Part shown: positions 41,245 through 49,910 of the stretch, piece by piece
Position numbering within the stretch: position 1 is the first letter of the stretch
Layout of the letters: each line of letters begins with the position of its first letter
Source of the DNA: Octadecabacter sp. SW4
Lineage (GTDB): Bacteria; Pseudomonadota; Alphaproteobacteria; Rhodobacterales; Rhodobacteraceae
Reading direction: 5' to 3'
Assembly: GCF_008065155.1 (NCBI RefSeq)
Contig: NZ_CP042819.1
Location: 1,984,001-2,048,000 of the forward strand
Length of the DNA: 64,000 nt
Made by a program: the position numbers and the translations under genes
The notes under the pieces: generated by a model
Told to the model about the DNA's origin: nothing
What the model saw: only the letters and a program-made list of their open reading frames with translations
The model's database searches: none

Positions 41245-42708
41245 CTATTGAATAAAAAGTGCAAAAGAACGAGCCGTTCCGGGGTGAGTGAACCAGCCTC
41301 TGTCATAAATATCCTGGTTAGAAACCATCATTTGCTTGATCAGCTCGGCGATCTCGGAGTCGTCCGGGAATGTCATATGGAAGCCCCCCAAAGCAGGGTT
41401 TAGGCGCGATGTTTCGCCGGGGGAGATTGGCCTGGCTCCATAGGGATGTATGTTTCGCTTCCAAATGCCATTCGCCAAAACAAAACCGGTCAGTCTGTTC
41501 CGAATTGAATCGGAAACTCCCTGAGACATCGGGAAGCCTGCACGTCGGGCATCCTCGACAAAAGGCAGCGTGATCGCGGCCTTCCAAGTGTATTCTGAAT
41601 ACTCAGTATCAATACCGCTCTGCATTGAAGATGGGGTTTGAAACGACGGGCTATAGGGCCAGGACACCGTTCCACTGGGATGAACGTTCATCGCATCTTC
41701 GAAAACCCAGATAATCTCTTCTATCCGCCGAGCATATACCGGATCCCCTGTGATCTCATATGCCGCAACCAACGCCCGACCAAGACTGGTCACGTGATTG
41801 ATCGGTTCAAACTCGTCGTCAATGGGCCGCCAGTACCAAGAACGAGTCCCATCGCCGAAAGGGCGGCGGTCAGCTTCAAACTGGTGCCACCCCGTTTCAA
41901 AGAAGCGAAGGATGTCGTAGGCCCAGCTTCCGTATTCCTCTGTCAGCGCCGGATCGTCCAACACCTCGCTGGCAAAGCCCATCGCAGGGGTCATGATCCG
42001 GCCAAAGTGGGTGACATGGGCGACCCATTCTCGGTGGTCAGCCTCTCCAAGCACGCCCGCGGGCATATTGTAGCCCCATGAGTTCATTATCCGCCCGTGA
42101 TACTGATCGATGATCCCCAACCGTGGATCGCTGAGCAACAGCAATCGGTCGAAGTAGTCTTTGAAAAGGATAAGGAATCGAACATCGCCTGTTCGACGGA
42201 ACGCTAACAGGGCCGCCTCCCCGACATAACTGCCTGGCCAGGCGACAAAGCCGCCCCGATCATATCCTTGTTCAATCGTTCGTTCGATCGAACGTTCAAA
42301 CCGGAAGTTCAGGTACCCCAGCAACACGTTTCGTTCGAAGGAGGTTGTCAGGATTAGGTCATGGACCTCCTGCGCCGTGGCACCTGGCGGACGTTCGGTT
42401 ACGAAGCAATCAACATGGGGAACCTCATCGGGCGAGGTGCCTGCCAAAAGAGAAACTAGCACAGCCTCGTAAGCGTAGAATGCCGTCGCCTCAGACAGTG
42501 CCTCCTCACACGTGGAATCCAGGTCGATCGACTGTCTTCTTGGAATGGTCTCAAACGAGACATGTGGCGCAAAGGCCTCTTCGACAGTTGTCTGCGCCAG
42601 ATTCTGTGCGGCCGCAGCACCAAGCCAATGCTCACTCCCTCCAACCAGAAACGCCAGCAGGGTGGCCAAAATCGGCCTTAGGCGGGTCTGAAGTTCGAAC
42701 TTTTTCAC
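41245..42708 (-). CDS. Secreted protein, probably an (alpha/alpha) barrel glycan-active enzyme
   Basis: 487 residues. A basic N-terminus and a hydrophobic stretch (RPILATLLAFLVGG) followed by AAAAQN suggest export. The mature part is helical, with repeated pairs such as ALLAFRRTGDVRFLILFKDY and ALVAAYEITGDPVYARRIEE, each containing the TGD turn typical of (alpha/alpha)6 toroids found in polysaccharide lyases, epimerases and glycoside hydrolases. Many aromatic and acidic residues lie between them. No specific family is recognised. Context with glycosyl- and sulfotransferases fits a role in processing an exported glycan. Confidence 0.5.
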   Translation of the reverse strand: MKKFELQTRLRPILATLLAFLVGGSEHWLGAAAAQNLAQTTVEEAFAPHVSFETIPRRQSIDLDSTCEEALSEATAFYAYEAVLVSLLAGTSPDEVPHVDCFVTERPPGATAQEVHDLILTTSFERNVLLGYLNFRFERSIERTIEQGYDRGGFVAWPGSYVGEAALLAFRRTGDVRFLILFKDYFDRLLLLSDPRLGIIDQYHGRIMNSWGYNMPAGVLGEADHREWVAHVTHFGRIMTPAMGFASEVLDDPALTEEYGSWAYDILRFFETGWHQFEADRRPFGDGTRSWYWRPIDDEFEPINHVTSLGRALVAAYEITGDPVYARRIEEIIWVFEDAMNVHPSGTVSWPYSPSFQTPSSMQSGIDTEYSEYTWKAAITLPFVEDARRAGFPMSQGVSDSIRNRLTGFVLANGIWKRNIHPYGARPISPGETSRLNPALGGFHMTFPDDSEIAELIKQMMVSNQDIYDRGWFTHPGTARSFALFIQ

Positions 42709-42785
42709 GTCATTCCCAATGGCTTGTACCTGCTATCATCCGTATCAAATGCCTTATGAAATCCTGCCATCATCTTAGTCAGCTA

Positions 42786-43793
42786 TCAATATCGACGACC
42801 CCATAGGCTTGCAAGAGATCCAAACCGACCGCCATTCAACGACAGAAATTGGTCCGGTCTTTGCCCTTGATCTGGGTTCATGCAGGCCACCCAAAAGTCG
42901 ATTTGGGTGCCTGACATACCAACTTCTTTCAGCGACTTCGGAAACTTCTTCCGCACCTTTTCATATTCGACCGCATAGGCCGCTACGGCTTGTTCCTGAC
43001 CGGGCGTTTCATTCTGCCAAACAGGTCCTCTTTCTCGTCGAAGTAGCTGGTAAAGCATTGTCGCCAGTGAGAAGTAGTCGGCGTTAACACCAATTGGATC
43101 CTTGCCCTGGAATAACAGTTCAGGTCCCCAGGAACGCCCCGCACGTGACCCAAGGCGATCACGACGATTGCGCGAATTTACCTCGGAGAGAGGGCGCGTA
43201 GTGCTGAAATCAAAGAGCGAGAACTTCCCACTCCCATAGAGCACGTTTGACGGTTTGATGTCGCGGATCAACCAAGGCTCTGCGGCGTCGTGAAATATCT
43301 CGAAAATCTTCTCGAATAGCTTCCACAGTTCGACGACAGTTGTTTTGTTCCACGCAAAGCCTTCAATTTCCGACAGTACCTCGCCAGATGTCCATTGTCT
43401 GATGAACCAGCTGTGGTCGTCGGCGCAGACAAGTACTGGCAAAGAGAACTCGGGATGATCGGCTAGTTTCCGAAGGGCCGCGATTTCGCTGAGAGGGGGA
43501 ATGGCGGCGCCTTCGCGCGTACCTGCGCGCCTTTGCGCTAGCCGACGTAGGCCGATTTTTAGAGCAATCGAGCCAAATCTTTCTGTTTGTGCAGGAACAA
43601 CAAGATGCGCCGCCGTCTGAATGGGTGGGTAAAGCTCGACCAGCCCACAGGCGGAATCAATGATCTCCCGGCAGTATCGAAGGGACCCGCTATCAACTTC
43701 CCACGGCAAAGAAGGTGCGCGGTTTACCAAGCCCAAAAATCTCCGTCTTAATTGGACCAATGCTAGCGGATGCAATCCTTGCCGTCTACGCAC
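42786..43793 (-). CDS. Protein-kinase-like protein
   Basis: 335 residues. Kinase features are visible: a Lys in IALKI (Lys79), a helix-C Glu candidate (Glu103), the catalytic loop IRDIKPSNVL (Asp178, Lys180, Asn183; HRD is replaced by IRD) and a metal-binding Asp195 in FDFS, where the Gly of DFG is Ser. The C-lobe follows (ADYFSLATMLYQLL). The fold and key residues suggest Ser/Thr or small-molecule kinase activity. It starts at a GTG (43793) whose ribosome binding site is weak, and is 77 bases upstream of the secreted-enzyme gene. The substrate is unknown. Confidence 0.65.
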   Translation of the reverse strand: MRRRQGLHPLALVQLRRRFLGLVNRAPSLPWEVDSGSLRYCREIIDSACGLVELYPPIQTAAHLVVPAQTERFGSIALKIGLRRLAQRRAGTREGAAIPPLSEIAALRKLADHPEFSLPVLVCADDHSWFIRQWTSGEVLSEIEGFAWNKTTVVELWKLFEKIFEIFHDAAEPWLIRDIKPSNVLYGSGKFSLFDFSTTRPLSEVNSRNRRDRLGSRAGRSWGPELLFQGKDPIGVNADYFSLATMLYQLLRRERGPVWQNETPGQEQAVAAYAVEYEKVRKKFPKSLKEVGMSGTQIDFWVACMNPDQGQRPDQFLSLNGGRFGSLASLWGRRY

Positions 43794-44047
43794 TTGCAGC
43801 CGGATCCAGCTCTTCCACGGTACCGATCAGAACTGGATATCCATAGTGACCGACCACGGCATCGGAGCGGCAGACCAACCCAGCACGAACGGATCACAAT
43901 TGGGGGCGAGCTGCCTATCAAGGTGCCCTTAGGGCTCCCAGCCCATTCAATCACGTAGCCAATCGCAATACCGTCGACGCCTCGTGCTGCTCCATCCCTG
44001 CAGCTTCCAGCACCACCAAGGATACACAAGTGAAAAGAATTGAGCAC
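43786..44047 (-). pseudogene. Possible decayed gene remnant upstream of the kinase-like gene
   Basis: One minus-strand frame next to the IS element reads as protein-like segments (LVVLEAAGMEQHEASTVLRL, then LVCRSDAVVGHYGYPVLIGT) interrupted by four in-frame stops, three of them TGA, as expected if Trp codons had mutated. It ends in a TAG that overlaps the kinase GTG by eight bases, the way a coupled upstream gene would. The stop-free last 35 codons are 43893-43786. No family recognised, and the reading may be chance. Confidence 0.25.
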
Positions 44048-44054
44048 CTGATGA

Positions 44055-44079
44055 GGCCTTGTTGCACAAATCGGCTGAG
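44055..44079 (+). repeat. Left terminal inverted repeat of the IS5-type element
   Basis: A 25-base sequence starting GGCCTTGTTGCACAAATCGG; its exact reverse complement is at 44874-44898. Confidence 0.85.
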
Positions 44080-44108
44080 GGCCAGGCTTACCCTTTCCCC
44101 GGACGGAT

Positions 44109-44835
44109 TTACTCTACGGCCACTGTGACGGGTACGCCAAGCACAGTGTATCCGTTTAACACTGCAATGCGGATCTGTAGTTCCGCGACCTGGCGATCGA
44201 AGTCTCTCGCCATCAAAGACTGACCAAGCAGCTTGATGCAGTTCATCTTGGTCTCGACACGGCTTCGGCGGTGATAGCCGCTCCATCGTCGCCAGATAGC
44301 GCGTCCCAGGTACTTTGAGGCTCGCAAAGCTTCGTTGCGCGCTATGGCGCCGGGGCTCGTCGGTTTCCACGGCTTGGCGTTTTTGCGGGGTGGGATGGCA
44401 GCAGCGGCGTTTCGCGCCGCCATGCTTGTGGGCGTTCCATTCACCTTCGCCTTCGACTTTGATGCCGGTGCTGTCGATGAGCAGGTTCAACGGGCCCTTG
44501 CTGCCGCGATAGGGGATGCTCACATTCAACGTTCGTTTGCGACGGCACAGAGTGCTGAAGTTCGGCACTGTCCAATCCAGCCCAACCAGTCGAAGCAGGC
44601 TCTGTACGAACCCGGTCGTCTGCCTGAGCGGCATGCCAAAGAGCACTTTCATCGTCAGACAGATCTGGATGGCCGCATCACTGAAGCTCGGTTGCCGTCC
44701 GCGCTTGCCGGTCGGCGGCGGCACCCAGATCATCTCCGGATCAAACCAAATTGAAAGCGATCCGCGTTGCTTCAACGCTTCATTGTAAGCCGACCAGTTC
44801 GTGGTCTTGCACTTCGTTGGGGCCCAACTGCTCAT
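44109..44835 (-). pseudogene. IS5-family transposase, frameshifted with internal deletion
   Basis: From the ATG at 44835 the frame gives a normal IS5 N-terminus (YNEALKQRGSLSIWFD; GKRGRQPSFSDAAIQICLTM) up to the first catalytic Asp (LLIDSTGIKVEGEGEWNAHK). The homology then jumps to another frame carrying the C-terminal part (IPPRKNAKPWKP; WRRWSGYHRRSRVETKMNC, with the catalytic Glu), which stops at 44109. The roughly 70 residues in between, including the second catalytic Asp, are missing. The protein cannot be active. The original frame running on to 43951 is out of register after the deletion. Confidence 0.9.
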
Positions 44836-44873
44836 AGCATCCAGCTATCATGCTGGAGTCATGCCGTGAATCT

Positions 44874-44898
44874 CTCAGCCGATTTGTGCAACAAGGCC
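44874..44898 (-). repeat. Right terminal inverted repeat of the IS5-type element
   Basis: Perfect reverse complement of 44055-44079. The unidentified gene fragment begins directly outside it at 44899. Confidence 0.85.
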
Positions 44899-45067
44899 CA
44901 AGCTAGGGTCAAATCTGGACGTCCTGATGAATGTCTATGGAGAGGTCAAAGGCAAGATTGATTACGGTAGCGCCGAAGATATGGGGGCCTGTGCGGATGG
45001 GTTGCACAGCCACTTTGGCGATAGCAGCATGACCGAGAGCCAGTTGCCTACGACGCTTGTTCACTAG
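44899..45067 (+). pseudogene. C-terminal gene fragment cut by the IS element
   Basis: Directly outside the right end of the IS, a plus-strand frame of about 55 codons runs to a TAG at 45065-45067. It reads like real protein (NLDVLMNVYGEVKGKIDYGS, EDMGACADGLHSHFGDSSMT) and has no start of its own. I do not recognise the family. It is probably the 3' end of a gene whose front was removed by the IS insertion or a linked deletion. Confidence 0.45.
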
Positions 45068-45508
45068 TCATCGAGATTTGATTTTTCGGAGGTCCAAAGC
45101 TGTAGAGACCCGGAGGTGCACGTGTCATGATCACGGCTGATAGCGAGAGGCCAAACGAGTGAAATCCGGCCGCCCAAAACCTTCCGGTGAACTTGCACCA
45201 AATGTCTGCTTCCCTCCAATTTCGGCCATCTGTGCCGATTGCAGCATCCATTGCTTTGGGCTCAATGCCGACCTTCGCTGCTTCTTGCGCGAAGGTCCGG
45301 TTTGCCATTCTGGGTCAGTTGATGACGTAAAGATCAAAGTCATCTGACGTTCCACGCTTTCGCATGCACAGGCGCCGCTGCACGTATCTTTTGGTTGATA
45401 TTCAATCCCCCCGCCGCCGTCGATTATCAGTTGCGCGACCAATTGCCCGCTCGGGATACGGTCACGATCAGGCGATCACGTTGCAGATGTAGGTCCGCCC
45501 ACCACCGC
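45068..45508. other. Intergenic region at the right edge of the accessory block
   Basis: About 440 bases between the gene fragment and the mccB stop. No convincing gene: open frames of 60-100 codons on both strands lack start signals. On the minus strand it contains stretches such as CGGACCTTCGCGCAAGAAGC and ATTTGGTGCAAGTTCACCGG, of a kind I associate with degenerate non-coding repeats between rhodobacterial genes. An inverted repeat GATGTAGG/CCTACATC (45486-45493 and 45508-45515) spans the mccB stop and could act as a weak terminator. Confidence 0.4.
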
Positions 45509-47056
45509 CTACATCCTGAACACGCCGAAACGTGTCTCCTTGATCGGGGCATTCAACGCGGCGGCCAGGGACAGCGCGAGAACGTGCCGCGACATGCGTG
45601 GATCAATCACGCCGTCATCCCACAGACGGGCACTGGCATAAAGCGGATGGGATTGTTCCTCGAACATATCCAGCGTGGGCTGTTTGAAGGCCGCTTCTTC
45701 CTCGGCCGTCCACGTCCCGCCTGCCCGTTCAATCCCGTCGCGTTTGACCGTGGCCAGAACGCCCGCCGCCTGTTCCCCGCCCATGACGGCGGTGCGCGAT
45801 GTCGGCCAGGACCACATGAAACTGGGCGAATAGGCCCGCCCCGCCATGCCGTAGTTACCCGCCCCATACGAGCCACCGATCACCATCGTGATTTTCGGCA
45901 CTGCGGTGGTGGCCACAGCCGTCACCATCTTGGCGCCGTGGCGCGCGATGCCTTCGTTTTCATACGCCCGCCCGACCATGAATCCGGTGATGTTTTGCAG
46001 GAATATCAGCGGGATACGGCGCTGACTGCACAATTCCACGAAATGCGCGCCCTTTTGCGCGGCCTGCGAAAACAACACGCCGTTGTTGGCGACAATGCCG
46101 CAAGCCATCCCTTCGATATGGGCGAACCCTGTCACCAGCGTGTCGCCGAACCGCGCCTTGAATTCGTCAAAGCGCGAGCCATCCACGATACGCGCGATCA
46201 CCTCGCGCACGTCATAGGGCGTGCGTAGATCGGCAGGGATCACATCGAACAGATCGCCCATGCCTTTGGCCGGGGCCTCGCCGGTGGGAAGGGGTTTCAA
46301 TACCGCCCCACAAGACGCCACCGCCTGACGCGCCAAAGCCAGCGCATGTGCATCATCCTCGGCCAGATAATCGGCCACGCCGGACAGGCGCGTATGCACA
46401 TCACCACCGCCCAGATCCTCGGCCGAGACAACCTCGCCCGTGGCGGCCTTGACCAGCGGCGGCCCCGCCAGAAAGATCGTCCCCTGACCCCGCACGATGA
46501 TCGACACATCGGCCATCGCCGGCACATAGGCGCCCCCCGCCGTGCACGACCCCATGACCACGGCGATCTGGGGAATACCCGCCGCCGACATCTGCGCCTG
46601 ATTGTAGAAAATCCGCCCGAAATGGTCGCGGTCGGGGAACACCTCGTCCTGATTGGGCAGGTTCGCGCCGCCGCTGTCCACCAGATACACACAAGGCAGA
46701 TGACACTGCGCCGCGATTTCTTGCGCGCGCAGGTGTTTCTTGACGGTGATCGGGTAATAGGTGCCGCCCTTCACCGTCGCATCGTTGCACACGACCATGC
46801 AGTCGACCTCGTTGATCCTGCCCACACCGGCGATCAACCCACCACAGGGCGCGGCGCCGTTATACATCCCATGCCCCGCCGTCGCACCGATCTCCAGAAA
46901 GGGTGACCCCGGATCGAGCAGGTTCGCCACACGGTCCCGCGGCAACATCTTGCCCCGCGCGACGTGGCGGGCACAGGATTTTTCGCCACCACCTTGGGCG
47001 GCTTGGGCCGCGGCTTCGGCGACAAGGGCGAGTGCATCTTCATGGGTCTGGCGCAT
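45509..47056 (-). CDS. mccB: Methylcrotonoyl-CoA carboxylase, carboxyltransferase beta subunit
   Basis: 515 residues. It transfers CO2 from MccA-biotin to 3-methylcrotonyl-CoA in leucine degradation. [66 protein letters not shown] and [19 protein letters not shown] are the carboxyltransferase blocks. The ATG at 47056 overlaps the stop of the LprI-like gene by one base. The N-terminus is about 20 residues shorter than many MccB proteins; the longer frame (to 47119) lies in the upstream gene. Its partner mccA is 15 kb away. Confidence 0.92.
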   Translation of the reverse strand: MRQTHEDALALVAEAAAQAAQGGGEKSCARHVARGKMLPRDRVANLLDPGSPFLEIGATAGHGMYNGAAPCGGLIAGVGRINEVDCMVVCNDATVKGGTYYPITVKKHLRAQEIAAQCHLPCVYLVDSGGANLPNQDEVFPDRDHFGRIFYNQAQMSAAGIPQIAVVMGSCTAGGAYVPAMADVSIIVRGQGTIFLAGPPLVKAATGEVVSAEDLGGGDVHTRLSGVADYLAEDDAHALALARQAVASCGAVLKPLPTGEAPAKGMGDLFDVIPADLRTPYDVREVIARIVDGSRFDEFKARFGDTLVTGFAHIEGMACGIVANNGVLFSQAAQKGAHFVELCSQRRIPLIFLQNITGFMVGRAYENEGIARHGAKMVTAVATTAVPKITMVIGGSYGAGNYGMAGRAYSPSFMWSWPTSRTAVMGGEQAAGVLATVKRDGIERAGGTWTAEEEAAFKQPTLDMFEEQSHPLYASARLWDDGVIDPRMSRHVLALSLAAALNAPIKETRFGVFRM

Positions 47057-47622
47057 CACATCTCCGCAAACATGAATTTCAGCGCAATCGCGCGTTCGGC
47101 GGTCATCTGCAACTGACATCCTGCACTGCTCAGCACCCGCATCGACCCCGCGCCGAATTCAGCATAGGCCAGCGCACATTCGGCATCGCGAAACGCGATC
47201 CATGCGCGTTGGGCATCAAGTAAGCGCGCGGCGCGCACGGCGTATTCGGGCTGGCTTTCGCCCGCATCCATGCGGCGCGCGCGGTCCCGCAGTTTGCGGT
47301 ATTCGACGTTCAGATGATCGTCCCACATCTGCGCCTCGGCCAGCGTGCAAAACATCATCCCAGCGGTGGTCTGGTTTTGCGCAGGGTCTGTGTCCATGCA
47401 AGTCGCCGCACCGCGCCCGATACAGGCCTGTGCCGCCGCCGGGTCACCGGCTGTCTCGAAACACTGTGCGACCGGTGCCATATAGGGCATCCGCGCGGCA
47501 ACATCGGGGCTGTCTTGTGCGAATGTCGCAACGGGCAACAAAGCAGTAAACCCACATGCAAGCCATACGCCCGCCATACGCTTTCCATACGCTTTCCATA
47601 TCGGAGTTTTGCGGCGCGTCAC
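47056..47622 (-). CDS. LprI-family (DUF1311) secreted protein
   Basis: 188 residues from a GTG overlapping the ivd stop (GTGA), or 174 from the ATG at 47580, which has GGAAAG before it and begins a standard signal peptide ([20 protein letters not shown]). The mature protein has several Cys residues and the DUF1311 pattern ([32 protein letters not shown]) of lysozyme-inhibitor LprI-like proteins. The first codons contain a tandem 11-base repeat. It sits between ivd and mccB and is coupled to both. Confidence 0.82.
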   Translation of the reverse strand: MTRRKTPIWKAYGKRMAGVWLACGFTALLPVATFAQDSPDVAARMPYMAPVAQCFETAGDPAAAQACIGRGAATCMDTDPAQNQTTAGMMFCTLAEAQMWDDHLNVEYRKLRDRARRMDAGESQPEYAVRAARLLDAQRAWIAFRDAECALAYAEFGAGSMRVLSSAGCQLQMTAERAIALKFMFAEM

Positions 47623-48782
47623 CCCATCGCCCCCATCAATTCACGGCCCACCAGCATGCGACGGATTTCTGATGTGCCCGCGCCGATCTCCATCAGCTTG
47701 GCATCGCGAAACAGGCGTGCGACGGGGGCATCATTCATGAAACCGGCACCGCCCATCGCCTGCACCGCCTGATGGGCCTGCACCATCGCCTGTTCGGATG
47801 CGTATAGGCAGCAGGCGGCGGCATCCTGACGGGTCACGGTGCCTGCATCGCAGGCCTTGGCAACCGCGTAGATATAGGCGCGCGCGGAATTGAGCGCGGT
47901 ATACATATCCGCAATCTTGCCCTGCATCAGTTGAAAGCTGCCAATGGGCTGGCCGAACTGTTTGCGCTGCGCCAGATAAGGCATGATTTCATCCAGACAG
48001 GCGGCCATGATCCCGGTGCCGATCCCGGCCAGCACGACCCGTTCATAATCAAGGCCAGACATCAGCACACGCACGCCGCGCCCTTCTTCGCCCAGCACGT
48101 TTTCCATTGGAACTTCAACGTCTTGAAACACGAGTTCGGCAGTGTTTGATCCGCGCATCCCCAGCTTGTCGAAATGCGGCGAGGTGCTGAAACCGGTCAT
48201 GGTTTTTTCGACGATAAAGGCGGTGATGCCCCTGGCGCCCGCCTGTGGGTCGGTCTTGGCATAGACGACTAAGGTGTCGGCATCGGGCCCGTTGGTGATC
48301 CAGTATTTGTTGCCATTCAACCGATAGTGATCATTGCGTTTTTCAGCACGCAGCGACATCGAAACCACGTCCGACCCTGCCCCCGCTTCGGACATGGCAA
48401 GCGCGCCGACCTGTTCGCCAGACATCAACCCGGGCAGATACTTTGCCTTTTGTTCATCATTTCCGTTCAACTTGATCTGATTGACACAGAGATTGGAGTG
48501 CGCCCCATAAGATAAAGCGACAGATGCACTGGCCCGCGCGATTTCCTCGACCGCGACCGTATGCGCAAGATATGACATGCCCGCCCCGCCCAATTCGTCC
48601 GGAACGGTGATGCCCAGCAAGCCCAAATCGCCCATTTCACGCCATAGATCGGCAGGAAAGAGGTTATCGCGATCAATCGTGGCGGCGCGCGGTTTCACGC
48701 GATTCTGCGCCCAGGCATGGACCATATCGCGCAGGGCGTTGGTGTCTTCGCCCAGATCAAATTGCATAGATGCGGTGAACAT
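47619..48782 (-). CDS. ivd: Isovaleryl-CoA dehydrogenase
   Basis: 387 residues, an FAD acyl-CoA dehydrogenase that oxidises isovaleryl-CoA to 3-methylcrotonyl-CoA, the step before Mcc[33 protein letters not shown] and [16 protein letters not shown] are family motifs. Context with mccB and mccA supports the isovaleryl specificity. It is the first gene of the leftward mcc unit. Confidence 0.9.
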   Translation of the reverse strand: MFTASMQFDLGEDTNALRDMVHAWAQNRVKPRAATIDRDNLFPADLWREMGDLGLLGITVPDELGGAGMSYLAHTVAVEEIARASASVALSYGAHSNLCVNQIKLNGNDEQKAKYLPGLMSGEQVGALAMSEAGAGSDVVSMSLRAEKRNDHYRLNGNKYWITNGPDADTLVVYAKTDPQAGARGITAFIVEKTMTGFSTSPHFDKLGMRGSNTAELVFQDVEVPMENVLGEEGRGVRVLMSGLDYERVVLAGIGTGIMAACLDEIMPYLAQRKQFGQPIGSFQLMQGKIADMYTALNSARAYIYAVAKACDAGTVTRQDAAACCLYASEQAMVQAHQAVQAMGGAGFMNDAPVARLFRDAKLMEIGAGTSEIRRMLVGRELMGAMG

Positions 48783-48856
48783 GGCATTCCTCGCGCAGCG
48801 GCTGGGGTGGCGTTTTTACACGCCTATCCAACGCCTAAAGCCCTGCGCAACGGCGG

Positions 48857-49117
48857 TCAACGACCTTTGCCATCCTCACCCGCTGCGGCCAGAAGGGCCA
48901 CGACAGTATCTTCGTGGCCATCCTCGGAAAAGGCAAAGAGGCAAGCCAGCAGGCGCGCGGTCACATCCTGGAATGCAGCTTGCGCGCGCCCTTCGGGGTC
49001 GGTGCCTTCACCGCCCTGCAGGATCTCGTGATACAGGCGCGCCTTGCGACGCAGCTGGCGGATTTCCTCAAAGGCGCGCGCCGCCTCGGCTGGATCGCTA
49101 TGCTCTTGATCAATCAT
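48857..49117 (-). CDS. Small soluble protein, unknown function
   Basis: 86 residues from the ATG at 49117: highly charged and helical (AARAFEEIRQLRRKARLYHE, then FQDVTARLLACLFAFSED). The frame continues upstream to 49366 but that part overlaps the divergent regulator gene and reads as noise. It shares an intergenic region with that regulator and may be under its control. No family recognised. Confidence 0.55.
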   Translation of the reverse strand: MIDQEHSDPAEAARAFEEIRQLRRKARLYHEILQGGEGTDPEGRAQAAFQDVTARLLACLFAFSEDGHEDTVVALLAAAGEDGKGR

Positions 49118-49158
49118 TCCAATTTGCCCCAGCCACTCATTACAACTCCCGTCAATAT

Positions 49159-49193
49159 AGCCATAAGTGACCTTTTGTATAAAGCCATAAGTG
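49159..49193. promoter_or_regulatory. Direct repeats, candidate operator
   Basis: AGCCATAAGTG occurs twice, at 49159-49169 and 49183-49193, 24 bases apart start to start, in the 118-base gap between the divergent 86-residue gene and the S24-like regulator. A repressor could bind both copies to control either gene. Confidence 0.4.
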
Positions 49194-49235
49194 GACACCA
49201 TTGCCTGAAAAAAGACTTTAAGGTTAACCGGCTGG

Positions 49236-49910
49236 ATGGACCCGATCTTGGACGCAATTGACAAGGCATTGCAGCGCAAAGGCCTTACGGCCGCTGCAGC
49301 CTCGCGGCTGGCCGTTGGCAACCCGTCGCTGATCAAGAACATGCGCGCGGACACCGGAACCGACAAACGCTACAACGCAACGGCCCTGCAAAAATTGGCG
49401 GCAGTGCTGGAGCTGGAGTTTTACTTTGGACCCGAGCGGACGCAGAGCGCGCCCACACAGACCGGCGGCTTTGGCGAGCCCGACTCCGCCAACCCGACCG
49501 GCCAGCGCGAAGCCTTGCGCGCCGGGTTTCTGCCCATCCCCTATCATCGCGCCGCAAGCCCGCAATTTCAGGGCACGGCACCCGTGGCCCTGTCGCGCGC
49601 ATGGGTCGCGGCGCGCGATCTGGACCCCGAACACCTGAGCTTTGCGCCGGTGCTGGACGATGCAATGTCACCAGCACTGCGAAAAGGCGCGCTTGCGCTC
49701 ATCGATGCGGGCCACGCCACGCCCGACGGCAAGGGGATTTTCTGCGCAACCGACCGCGGCGTGTTGCATTACGCCCGCCTTGACACCCCCGCCCCCGATC
49801 TGCTGGCCGTCACCCAGGACAACCGCCCGTTGCGCATCCTGCGCGGCGACGAACAGGTGCCTTACCGGGTCCTGGGCAAGGTCGTCTGGGTTTGCGACAG
49901 CGCCGACTAG
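49236..49910 (+). CDS. S24/LexA-fold transcriptional regulator without catalytic residues
   Basis: 224 residues. The N-terminal third (to about 65) resembles a helix-turn-helix DNA-binding domain (AIDKALQRKGLTAAAASRLA). The C-terminal half looks like the S24 peptidase fold (VLDDAMSPALRKGALALIDA, YRVLGKVVWV). The Ser nucleophile position (normally DSM) is Ala143, and the Lys general-base position (normally VKR) is Ala180, so self-cleavage is not expected. It would act as a non-cleavable repressor. The stop overlaps the convergent aminotransferase gene by four bases. Confidence 0.75.
   Translation: MDPILDAIDKALQRKGLTAAAASRLAVGNPSLIKNMRADTGTDKRYNATALQKLAAVLELEFYFGPERTQSAPTQTGGFGEPDSANPTGQREALRAGFLPIPYHRAASPQFQGTAPVALSRAWVAARDLDPEHLSFAPVLDDAMSPALRKGALALIDAGHATPDGKGIFCATDRGVLHYARLDTPAPDLLAVTQDNRPLRILRGDEQVPYRVLGKVVWVCDSAD

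Larger units (their letters stand above)
44055..44898 (-). mobile_element. IS5-family insertion sequence, internally deleted
   Basis: About 844 bases bounded by perfect 25-base terminal inverted repeats. It contains a broken IS5-type transposase on the minus strand. Intact relatives are about 200 bases longer by my estimate of the missing transposase segment. The bases outside the two ends do not show a matching target duplication (TGA on the left, CAA on the right), which suggests rearrangement after insertion. Confidence 0.85.

Noticed and set aside
44109..44444. Separate 111-codon gene inside the IS
   Set aside because: It is the C-terminal part of the same broken transposase in a shifted frame.
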